Below are positions 1-23,560 of a stretch of DNA of 64,000 nt, in pieces; positions within the stretch are counted from its first letter, which is position 1; each line of letters opens with the position of its first letter. Position numbers and translations under genes: made by a program. Below the pieces are notes generated by a model. The model was not told the origin of the DNA, searched no databases, and saw nothing but the letters and a program-made list of their open reading frames with translations. The stretch lies in contig NC_092579.1 in the NCBI RefSeq assembly GCF_037975245.1, forward strand, positions 4,676,001 to 4,740,000. Direction: 5' to 3'. The DNA is from Apostichopus japonicus (Eukaryota > Echinodermata > Holothuroidea > Aspidochirotida > Stichopodidae).

Positions 1-372
1 TAAACTCAACTTCTGCACGACAAAAGAATATTCTTTAATAAACCTTGAAAACGCAAAATAAGAAAATGAAAAGTAGGCCTGTGGGTCACTCCCCTAAAGA
101 GAACACAAATGCAAAGCATCCATTCAGCAAGTCAGTTAATACTGATTGGTAGATCTCAGCTCAAACGGGAACTCTTTAGGTGAAATGAAGAAGTATGTTA
201 ATGTGGTAGTCTGGTAGACCTATGCCTAGAATGAATATATATCAAGAAAGTATGTTTTTATTGGGGGCTTTCATTGGCCATTCCATTAAATTGCCATCCC
301 ACATATGTAACACATGTGTGCACCTTCTTAACGTTTAACTTATTACATTTTGTCTGAATCTGTGCAGACAAT
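1..372. other. Intron 12 sequence, nothing recognised
   Basis: AT-rich sequence with no frame matching the expected next GH31 exon. It is taken as intron of the alpha-glucosidase gene. Confidence 0.5.
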
Positions 373-13373
<13,001 letters not shown>

Positions 13374-16300
13374 GGCTACGAGAAGATGAAAAAAAAAAAA
13401 GTATCGTTACCCCTGAGGAGGTTGTATGAGAACTGTAGTTAGTTTATTCCACGGATAAATGTTATAAAATATATATTTAAACAGGGATCAAACAAGAAAA
13501 TGATACCAACTACCAGCATACCAGAACTTTCATTCAACAAGTTGAAATAACTGTGGGGTTGTTTATAGCATGAATATATATATATCTAAAAAATTATGGT
13601 TTTCTTTTAAAGGTTGACATTACAGTAGGTACACACTTCAATTTGATGTGTTATTGATCGTTGAAACAATCGGCTACATCAGTCTACTGTAGGTTGGATC
13701 TCTTTCACACTTTTTAATTTGTTTGTTAATTAAGTTTTGGTTCATCAATTAAAAATGAAGTCCTGGACTATTTCGGGCTATATACACAGACCATAAGTGT
13801 GGTCAGTTCCTCGGGGACAGCACCAAACTCAATGGAACAACAAGATACTATTGATTGAACTACGGCTTCGAAGGACATGTTTACGATACTGCATAAATCA
13901 TGCAATTTATCAAATGTAAATGGGTTTGAATGTCATCCAATGGTATTTTCTTATAAATCATGAATCAAAAAGAACAAATTTACTGGGTTGTTAATTATTA
14001 GAATTTATAAACCAATGGATAAACATCAACATTAAGGCCTGCACTGAGGACCCAACTTCTTCATCAAGTTAGCCTTTATAAAGGGTGTTAAGACTCGCGC
14101 AAAAAGAAACGTCTAATGCCGGTAATTTGACTTAGTTTCGAATGAGGTGTAACAGAAGTGTTAAACACCACCATCGATACCAGAAAATACACACACAGCT
14201 TGCTACCGTCGGTAATTAGACACTAGTGTACAGTCAGTACACATACAGCTGCGGTCAATACCCACAGCACAGTATACAAACGATACAGCGATGGACATCT
14301 CAAGTCCAGCTTAAGATAACAATTAAGGTATCACGTTTCATTACTGTCTGCATTTTGTAGCGAGGCAAACAAAATGTCACTTGCAAGCAACAGAAAGTTA
14401 ACTTTTTCAGATGGCCGCACGCGGTTTGGGGCGAGTCTTCAATGCCTTTAAAGGGGCATTGCAGAGAACTTATCATATTTTAAGTTACTGTATGTAGGTG
14501 AATATATATAAATCCCACAATATTTAATAAAGTCTGTATATAGATACGTTACTAGCATTCAAGTGTTTTGTTTCTCATGAACTATCAAGACTTAAAATCG
14601 GATTACATAACAGTCACCCCTTTGAAGGATGGCTACAAGGCATTCTCCGGACGCCAGGGAAGACTTCCTGGAAACCCTCACAAAAGTTGACCCAATAAAA
14701 TCTCTCTTAAATCAACAAAATACTTTATCATGTAGCATGGTGGGCTCATAGTTGACGCACTTAAGGATTTGATCAACGATGTCTATCAAGGAAAAATCCA
14801 AATCACTCAACTGTATGTGTTTTTCATATGTGAAGTTCCTCAGAAATTTATGTTATGATCTCAAAATATTTAAGGTTCTGTGCTTATGCACCGTACAATT
14901 GAGCAGAATTTGACCACGAAATGTCTGCCGTGTCAAGTTCTCTCATACCCCTAAATTGACACATTCGTCGATAAGCTAACTGTAGTGTAGGCCTTAGTAT
15001 ACATCCATTGACTGTAGATGCTGTTTGCTATGCTCTGAGCCTCTAAGCTCAGACTGGTCAGGTCCCAGAGAGTCGTGTTATCATATTGAGGTAATGTTGG
15101 TTATTTTTAGGATGTAAGATTTCCAAATCCCCAAAAAACGTGCAAATCTGGGGGTAGGGTGTTAAAAGCTTAAAAAATACCACAATTTGGTCAGCAAATA
15201 ACTGAAATAGATTCAAACTCATGAAATATGTAATTCTGCTTGACTGCAAAAAGTTTAGGTGGCCTGCTGTATCTTTACTAGTAATAATTTGAAGGTGCGT
15301 CAATTACGGGGGTGCGTCAATTATGAAGCCTTGACTATACACACAAAGTGTAGTGTACAAGCAAAATGTTTTCAAAGTGTTTTTGAAATATATATGTAAG
15401 TGATAATGATCCAGACAAATATATGCAGATTACAAATCACATTCTGATAAGGAAATGAAACCATTTCAACAATACGTACTACAGTACTGTATACAGGAAA
15501 AGCAACAATCAGGTTCATATAAGCATCTAGATTACAATATTCAACAACCTTTTGTGACCTCTCTACCCAAATTGCGCTTTTCGAGGGGTCCTGAAGTTGT
15601 GAAAGCATTAAAATCGTCAGTTTTCTTTTGCAAACTGAAAAATACATCTATATTCTTTACTTTCAATTAACAATTAGAGTGTAATTAAACTCGGTCGATA
15701 CATCTCATGACTAGTCGTAACCCATGTCGGTGCGACAGGAGAGCCCTTGTGACTCGTTACAATATATACAACTTTAGTTACTTTTCTTTCAACTGCTATG
15801 TACACAGTTCAACACAAATAATCATAAGATTTATTCAACAATGTTTTACTTTATATCTGTGGTCACTTTTAAAAGTAAAATCTTTGTGTGGAAGGTCATG
15901 GTATCTTAAATAAGTACTGCTAAGTAATAATTGATCCTGTATCCTACAGTATATAGTAAAATGCTTTTGCAGTATATTTAATATACCTACTGTACAAAAT
16001 GTGAACACTAAGTTGTTCCCTGCTTGATGCCCCAGACAAGAACACCTAAAGAAAACTTGAACATCTGGATTTCGTCTGGTTCAGAAGTTAACCTTCTCGT
16101 GCGTAGATGACAACCTCTTTATGCTGATTTATACAACATTTCTGAAGAAATAAATTGTTGCTAGAGTGACAGCACAGTATGTAGGTACCGAAACTATACT
16201 TATAACAAGAAACATTAGCGAATATACCCCATGCACACATACTGCTCATCAAAACTGCCATGAAATCAATTTATTCCATTCTCGCATCCCCCATAGTGAT

Positions 16301-17940
16301 CTTGCAAATTTTGTGAATTGTTTTTAAGCATGTAGTAGTAAACAGCTTTTACATTTTGCATCTTCCAAACAAATATGCCTAGAACTTTAATTTAGTTGTC
16401 CTCTTGTTGTTTCTCCTCTCATTACATTTGTAAACAAACATTTCACAGCAACAAAGTTGTTTTGTCATTCTCGAATTATTTTTAAGAACAACACTCCGCA
16501 TCCACTTACTTATTTTAAATTAACGAGTTAATGTTAAATTATGGGATTTTTTTTTACACAATTACAGTTGTCAGGTGTTTTGTCACATTCTAACATTATT
16601 TTGAGAACGACACTTCACATACCTCAGTTACAGATTCTGAAAGATAAATGGAAGAATCAGACCCTTAAGATATGGGGCTTGACTCATGGGAATAACCGGC
16701 TGACTTTAAGGTAACAATGTACGCCCAGTCTTCTACAGTTGTAAAAGATTGACACTTTTTTTGCTCTCATTTTTTTGTAATCAAATTTCTGATTGGATTG
16801 ACAGCTTGCTTTATACTGACCAAAGTCCAGAATCTGGGATCAAATAAAATAAATGACCATATCTGACTTCGGACTTGTTCCATGATATCTTTGATCCATC
16901 CAGCTACTGTACTGTAAGTACAGTAGCACTGTAGGCTGTTAAGTATTTGCCTAAAGCTGGTGTTTCTTAACCTAGAGGGCACGCACCAGGCCTTATCTTT
17001 TGTGGCCTGCGAGTGCGATCACATGCATCTGCAGACCAAAGATGACAGTGAGAAGTACACTTTAACACACATGGCATAAAAGCAGACCTACTGTAAACCA
17101 CAATGGGGAATGATTTTTCATCTGTCTGTGATTTTACGTATTATGTAGGCCTTCACAGAAACCCTAGCCAACTAAAATTTAAACTTCGCTGTATAGAAAA
17201 TGCACTACTGTACGGTATTTTGCCAGTGACTCATGGGCTACTGTACATAGTCAAACCCAAATAACAGTAATACTGTACCAATACTACAGTATCGTAATCA
17301 TTGCAAACATTCGCAATACTGTACGTGAAAGCGGTAGCGTGGCAAACTTGTGAGCAAGTTTAAGTTGTACGCTGATTGTTGTCATGTTCATCCACATGCG
17401 ATAAAGCCTTAAGGCAAGTTAAAGTGGGTTCAAACTGCTGCACGGTCTGAACATAGTGTGTGCATCCTCTCTTTGCTCTGTCCCTACAATGTTAAGACAC
17501 ACTGACGCCCAGGATAACTAGGCTACTGTGTCTTCGTCCTAAAGGCAAGTCTATGCCTAGGCCTCGTTTAGGATAAATTAAAGGCCTATGCCTAGCTTAA
17601 CATTTACTGAATACAGCCTACATTACAGGTAGCCTTAGCCAACTGTAGCTTAATTTAGGGCCTATACTAGGCTCGTAGACTAGGACAACTGTTGTACTAG
17701 TAGGACTCGGAGTAGGAGGCCTAGGCGCCTATACAAAATAATGTTAAGATAAGCAGTAAAATGTGGACACATGTGTACCTAGGAAGTCTCGTTGCTTTAA
17801 CGTCAGGATTTGTTGTACCAACTGACGGTATTCACCAGTACCAGCGACCTAGATCGTAGTGTAGCCTGCTTTGTAGCACAATGGATCTGAGAGGACGTAC
17901 TGCACTGACCTCGCATTTGGTATATAGTGTTTACTTCAAC
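13374..17940. other. Non-coding region upstream of the alpha-glucosidase gene
   Basis: No convincing gene on either strand; frames are short and broken. It should contain the 5' UTR and promoter of the minus-strand alpha-glucosidase gene, but I cannot place a TATA box or start site with confidence. The stretch 17,100-17,780 is rich in TAGGCCT and TACTGTAC strings. A perfect 9-bp-arm hairpin, GCTACTGTA...TACAGTAGC, lies near 16,911-16,935. Confidence 0.5.
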
Positions 17941-17959
17941 CGGTGTGAAGTTAGTTACT

Positions 17960-19345
17960 TATTCCCCGTTCGTCGTTCGACATTCGCGAAAATTAACTGT
18001 AGTACACAATGTTCCTTATTCGATAATGGATGCGAAACACATCTATTGAAAGCCGAATGCTTCAATAGGAGATTATCAAGATTTTTTTCGTCGAAAAAGT
18101 ACATTTTAGTGTTTTTTTTTTCACTAAAAATTTATGAGGTTTTATCAGTGGGTCATATGAACTCTGAAGACGATGTAGGAAAATACCACAATTCGTCTTT
18201 CCCGGTCCAAACCATGCTTGACCAATTCACGTGACCACTACAGCATCATTATAATAAGATGGATGTAACGGGGCCACGAAAAACTTTGGGCCCTAATCAA
18301 ATCAAGCACGCCTTGGACCACCAAACCAATAAGTAATATGACTGTAATGACAAAAGTATCCTAATGCATTTTGCCGTATCCAAAGAGTGACCGGGCAAGA
18401 CGCATTATGGTAACTTATATATTGTCATTAGAGTTCATATGACCCATCGGTTTGGCCGGTGATCCAAAGCGTGCTGGATGGATTAAGGCCCAAAGCTTTT
18501 TCGTGGTCCTTTTGTATTCATTTAAGAAGTGATGATGTATTGGTCATTTAAGTTGGTCAAGCACTCTTTGGACCGGGTAAGACGCATTATGGTACTCTTC
18601 TACATTGTCATACAGTTCATTTGACCCATTGGTTAGGTGGTCCAAGGCATGCTGGATGGATTAGGGCCCAAAGATTTTTCGTTGTCCTTTTGTGTTCACT
18701 TAGGAAGTGCCGGTGCAATGGTCATTTGAATTGGTCAAGCACTCTTGGACCGGGTAGGACGCATTATGGTACGCTTACATTGTCATTGGATATCATTTGA
18801 CCCATTGGTTAGGTGGTCCAATGCGTGCTGGATGGATTAGGGCACAAGTTTTTTCGTTGTCCCTTTGTGATCATTTGAGAAGTGACGTTGTAATGGTCAT
18901 TTGAATTGGTCAAGGACTCTTTGGAACGGGTAAGACGCATTATGGTACTCTTCTACATTGTCATTAGAGTTCATTTGATCCATTGGTTAGGTGGTCCAAT
19001 GCGTGCTGGATGGAATAGGGCCCAAAGCTTTTTCGTTGTCCTTTTGTGTTCATTTAAGAAGTGACGGTGTAATGGTCATTTGAATTGGTCAATCACCCTT
19101 TGGACCGTGTAAGACGCATTATGGTACTCTTCTACATTGTCATTAGATTGACCTCTTTTATTTTTGGAAACTACGCTAAAATCTGGCTTTTCCACTTCCA
19201 AATCTTGAACATCTTGTAAGATAGCATTCGGCTTGCCATAGGTATTACGCCTATAGCATTGTCGAATAAGTAACTGAATAGGTAGAAGCAGAGCCGTACA
19301 TAGTGGCTCTGGGTAACAGTTACTCATTCGCGAATGTCGAATGAA
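17960..19345. mobile_element. Foldback (long inverted repeat) element with internal tandem repeats
   Basis: The left arm (about 17,960-18,330) reappears inverted at the right end (about 19,345 leftward). Both start TTCGACATTCGCGAA and share the GAAGCCGAATGCT block and a YHN(A/S)S-coding block. Between them lie copies of a roughly 178-bp unit. No transposase is visible, so this looks like a non-autonomous foldback or satellite-bearing MITE. Confidence 0.7.
18370..19140. repeat. 178-bp tandem repeat, 4-5 copies, inside the foldback element
   Basis: The string CGCATTATGG recurs at 18,401, 18,583, 18,760, 18,936 and 19,115, spacing 176-182 bp. Each unit also contains GTGCTGGATGG (A in one copy) and TTTTTCGTNGTCC. 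Confidence 0.9.
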
Positions 19346-19369
19346 AATCCAGAACAGTGAAAACACTTC

Positions 19370-19443
19370 CAGCCTCCACCGGGATTCAAACCCGGGCCTC
19401 CCGCTCTGTACGCGGACACCCTAACCACTAGGCTATGGACGCT
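19370..19443 (-). tRNA. tRNA-like sequence (probable tRNA pseudogene or SINE head)
   Basis: Read on the minus strand it folds as a cloverleaf: acceptor AGCGTCC/GGAGGCT with one mismatch, A-box-like TAGTGGTTAGGGTG, anticodon stem TCCGC/GCGGG with loop GTACAGA, and T arm CCGGG-TTTGAAT-CCCGG. The anticodon would be ACA, very rare for cysteine, which favours a tRNA-derived repeat over a working gene. It abuts the foldback element. Confidence 0.55.
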
Positions 19444-20030
19444 GATTGTATGTCCAGAGGTTCGAAACCGGTAAGGAAGGTCGTAATTCCAATGTAGGCG
19501 TTTGTCACCTGTATCGAACAATACTAGTTCTGTTTTGGTGACATATTTGCCTTACTCTAGAGATCAAACATCATCATTTGTGATTCCTAAAGCCGGATCT
19601 CGAAAGAGATACTTTGCACAGACTTTGTTAATGAAATGGAGGTTAACGACAAAGGCAAAAGACAAAGGCACAAAAGCAGAAGTCTAGTGCAATGAAGTCA
19701 TCGAAGCCTTCATGCATTTTGCATTCTGGTTGGAAAGCGACGCGACGATTTTTAACCGGTACTTTGAAGCCGTTAATACACGTTGCTATATTCAGTTAAA
19801 TAAAACTCGTCTAATGCAAAGTTTTCTTCTTTTTTATCTGGATGTGTTCTTCCTATTAGTATACTAATTTTTTTCTCGGAAATACCACAGTTGCTTTCAC
19901 AGGGTTATGATATCGCAAGTGGTCGATCTGTGACTCCTTACTTGAAGATTTACAGCTTTGTAAAAAGTAATTAACTATATGCGGTAGGTTATAAGTACAT
20001 ATACCAACTTCGTGTATTTGCGAAAATTGT
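19444..20030. other. Intergenic sequence, nothing recognised
   Basis: Short frames only, with no domain or motif identified and no clear repeat to other parts of the window. Confidence 0.4.
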
Positions 20031-20034
20031 GAAT

Positions 20035-20250
20035 TATAATGATAATAATAACAATAACTTTGACAATAATAATAATGATAATAACAACAACAATAATTAC
20101 AATAATAATAATAACATTAATAGCAATAATAATAATAACAATGATAACATTAATAGCAATAATAATAAAAATAATGATAAATAACAACAAAAGCAATACT
20201 AATAATAATAACAATAATAACAACAATAACAATAATAGCAATAATAACCT
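20035..20250. repeat. AAT/AAC trinucleotide microsatellite
   Basis: About 215 bp built almost only of AAT and AAC triplets with a few interruptions. It ends where homology between units A1 and B1 begins. Confidence 0.95.
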
Positions 20251-20682
20251 ACTTGAACCGTGTGGTAATTCTAGTTGCAGTATTCTGGGTACGTTGAGGT
20301 AATTGTTGTTGATTGTCAGGCAAACCATTCAAATGATGAATTAGCATAATCCAGTTTGGCAGTACTTTTCAGTAAGCCATTTTACGAAGGAAAAACTTTA
20401 TCGAATGGTAAGTGCTAGAGAGATATGATACTTGACAAATATATATAGTATCGCATGTAAAACCTATGTTCTTAGCCGCATCAGTGAGTTTTACTGATAA
20501 TGTTCCAATATGAAAGTCAGTGATGGGTGCAGGTAGCGTGTCGTATCAAGAACGAATTAGAAGCACTTCTATGTTAGAAATATAGAGTTTCAGCTTGTTT
20601 TGGGGGTGAACTCATGTATTTTATTTCTTTAATGCAAGCCTAAACAGAAGTTGTTGCATTGATACGGTTAGCTGGAACAAAT

Positions 20683-21268
20683 TTAGGTAAACTGGTTGTT
20701 GACAGCGTATTGGTGAAAGTTGTGAAACTGCAAGTTGTGGTGACGAATGATTCTACTCAATAGAGAAATGTACAATGTAAACATCAGAGGGCCTAAAACT
20801 GACCCTTGTTGAACGCCGGAATGTAGTGGTTTAGACATGGAATGTTTCCCACCAATAGAGACTGACAGTGAACTGTCTTTCAAATATGAGCTCAGCCAGT
20901 CAAAGAGAGATTTAAGTTATAAGAGATATAAGTTGGCCAGGCTTTATAACAGAATGTTATAATCAATTGTATATATAGAAGGTCTCAGGTAGGTTGATGA
21001 GAACGAGAAGAACATTTTGTCTCGAATCGAGTGAGTTTAGAATATCATTGTGCAAAGATAAGAGGGTTGTCTCAGTGCCATGAAACTTCATGTAGGCTAA
21101 TTGAAAGGGTTTCAATTGGGGATTCGTAGATAAATAGGCGTTAAGTTGTGCAGCCACCTCCTTTTCGATGAATTTGGAAATAAAAGATAATTTTGAGACG
21201 GAACGGAAGTTACTCAGGTTTTCCGGATCAAGGAGGTATAGCGATAGTTTCTGCATCACTGAAATCAA
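20683..21268 (-). pseudogene. CR1-type LINE reverse transcriptase remnant
   Basis: Two minus-strand frames show LDPENLSNFR, SKLSFISKFIEKEVAAQL, and GVQQGSVLGPLMFTLYISLL, the RT N-terminus and the PQGSVLGPLLF block of CR1-like LINEs. Broken by frameshifts and stops. A more decayed relative lies in each B unit. Confidence 0.8.
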
Positions 21269-21439
21269 TTGTGATTTCTGTGCATTGAAAAGCTGTCACT
21301 TTCAAGTTTAGAATGCACAAACGAACACTTTGTTCACGGACAAAGGATATTGGGTGCTCATTCAAACTCACTGGTGGATTAATACAAGATACGGAAAAAA
21401 GTAATCCCGATCCAAGCTATCTCAGCTGCTTATTCAAAG

Positions 21440-23158
21440 CAAACGGATCAGATCAAGTATGGTCACTATGGCAACAAGCCTTCCGGTGTAATCACCCTTA
21501 GCAACATGATGACCAAATTCCCGCATGAAGTGTACTTATCGTAGGGTGCAAGCAACAACGATCACCCCATTCATCTATGCTGCGCTGGCAGTTTAATCTT
21601 ATCAATATTCAATATGGCATTCAGCCGCGGCCATCGAACATGCATATGCCTAACGTTAGAAATATCATAAGTTATAGGAGGCTTCGAATTAGCAAACGAG
21701 GCAATGTTAAAATGTCATGTGAGTAGCAATCCAAGGAATCGAACCACCGAAAGACAGTTATACAACACAGTTGACTAACTAATGTCGAAACACCGTCGAT
21801 ATTAACACTCATCCGGCTATGTAACATCTATAACTGATACGCTTATGTCTACCGTTAGGCGTGACTGATCAGGTCGACCGTTGATTGTAGACCCTCATTA
21901 CTCATTATAACCACAATTAAATACAGTTTATTCTAAACCAGCCTTATGCAATTAAAGTGCGTTCATCTGCCATTCTTCAACTATAATTACGGATGTTAAA
22001 TTGCGGTACTTTAACGTTCATAACGTTCTGTTGTTATACAGAACGGCCAATGAAAGCTCACGCTAATCATGTTACCCGTTACTTTAACCTTAAAAAGACT
22101 GTTGTATATCGTACAAAAATGACATTAGAAATAATTATACAGAATGAAGTTGAACTGTAGCAGTTGGCTGAATTCAAATTGTAATTCTACAGGTAATACT
22201 CAGCACTGCAGAGAATACTACTGTACGGAATGTATAACTAGCTTTAGGCTATAGCCTTAATATAAAATCATAGGCCGCGTCATGCGCATTAGATCTAAAA
22301 CTAGAGATCTGCTCGTGGTCAGTCTGGCAGCATCTGTGAGACTGGCTTTAAACTCGACACCACAAAATTAATAATACGAACCGTCATGGGTACAGTTAGT
22401 ACTCTGTTCACTACAAAAATTGTATGCAAAACTAGTCAAAACTTCGAAATGAAAATATTAAAATTTTGAGATAAAACTAGTCACAATTTCGAGATAAAAA
22501 AATCAAACTTTTGAGACGAAAAAGTCAAACGTTTGAGGTTTGAGTTGAGCACAGATTTTTGAGATGAAACTTCGTTATTTCGAGGTAGAAAGTCAAACTT
22601 ATGAATAAATATCTCAATTTTGAGTCAAAATTGAGATAGAAATAAACACAAAATTCCAATTTTGAGTTAGAGTCGAGAACTTTTTTTCTCATTTCCTTAA
22701 CCACCGTAGTTTCACCTTTGTGTCTAAATTAAAGGAATATTCCTGTAGTGGACGATATAACAGATATAATATTCTTTCTGAATGTTAAAAATTACGTAAA
22801 AAATGCAATGTTATTATTTCCCTCTTTCAATAAATAGCTGAAATATTATCACGAAAAAAAAACCCATTTCAGCTCAAATTAGCAGCCGTTTATCTGTTGT
22901 AAATCAGTTTCCCTTTTGAAGCCTGTAAAATGCATACGAACACGATGGGCATCTAACTCAAGCAGAGTGCCAAAGACTACCAGGGGAGGAGCCAATATTT
23001 CAAAGACGGACGAGGTTCTGATGTCGGTGAAGCGGACTCGCATGTAAGGGATCCTTCCCCGTAAAAAAGTAAAAATGTAGACTTGCAATGGTACATTCTG
23101 AGGCATATTTAGACTTTAAATCATATACAAATTAGGTATACATGCAATTGAAGTTGTG
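21440..23158. other. Downstream flank of LRR1 (A1), non-coding
   Basis: Conserved in all units. It contains the TTTTGAGA minisatellite (22,430-22,690) and, at 22,879-23,106 minus, a 75-codon frame of unknown meaning that is also open in A2 (45,851-46,075). I recognise no domain there; it may be 3' UTR of the LRR gene. Confidence 0.55.
22430..22690. repeat. TTTTGAGA/TTTCGAGAT minisatellite (A1)
   Basis: Degenerate units of roughly 25-30 bp built on TTTTGAGATnAAA and AAAGTCAAAC strings. Homologous arrays lie in B1 38,205-38,460, A2 45,405-45,650, B2 58,520-58,780 and A3 63,230-63,470. Confidence 0.75.
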
Positions 23159-23401
23159 CTAATCGCTATTTCTAACTTGTGTGTATATGGAGGGGAAAGT
23201 TGGACCAACTCCACCCCACCTCCTCCTCCTCCCTTTGGAACCGTGCCCCAATACGTAGTCATTTCTCGAAAGGCAGGGAAATACGTTATACAAATTACAA
23301 CTTAATAATATCAGGGTTAGTACTATAAACGTCACAAAAACGATTGAAAAATGACGTGTTCCGAAAAGAAAAACACTGCTTGAAGTCAGGCTAACTGTAT
23401 G
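23159..23401 (-). pseudogene. Second copy of the LRR membrane-segment region (A1)
   Basis: Open frame with TVSLTSSSVFLFGTRHFSIV, then FVTFIVLTLILLSCNLYN and CLSRNDY, clearly related to GHTVGSTSSGALFSE...FVTFVVLILMFLV...CLSRNDSA of LRR1. The surrounding DNA (GTAGACTT..GGTACATTC..GGCATATTTAGAC) also repeats. It is a tandem duplication of the gene's 3' end, with a stop directly before it. Confidence 0.75.
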
Positions 23402-23560
23402 TTAAAAAGTAAACATTCAGACATGGAATGGTGCATTCGGGGGTATATTTAGACAAGAAATCGTAGGTCTAAATTGCTGAATTCATACAAAGTTGTGCTG
23501 ATGAATATTTTTAACTTATATGCGCGTGGACTACTCACTCCCAATGTCTTCCTAGCCCGA

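Noticed and set aside
17881-18234. 117-codon frame at the left end of the foldback element
   Set aside because: It falls on the inverted arm, which reads differently on the other side; no domain. The related frame 19,076-19,366 is rejected for the same reason.
18370-19140. Possible CRISPR-like array
   Set aside because: Units of about 178 bp are directly repeated without unique spacers, in an animal genome; this is a satellite.
20039-20328. Asn-, Ile- and Leu-rich frames of 87-117 codons
   Set aside because: They translate the AAT/AAC microsatellite; no start context or conserved domain.
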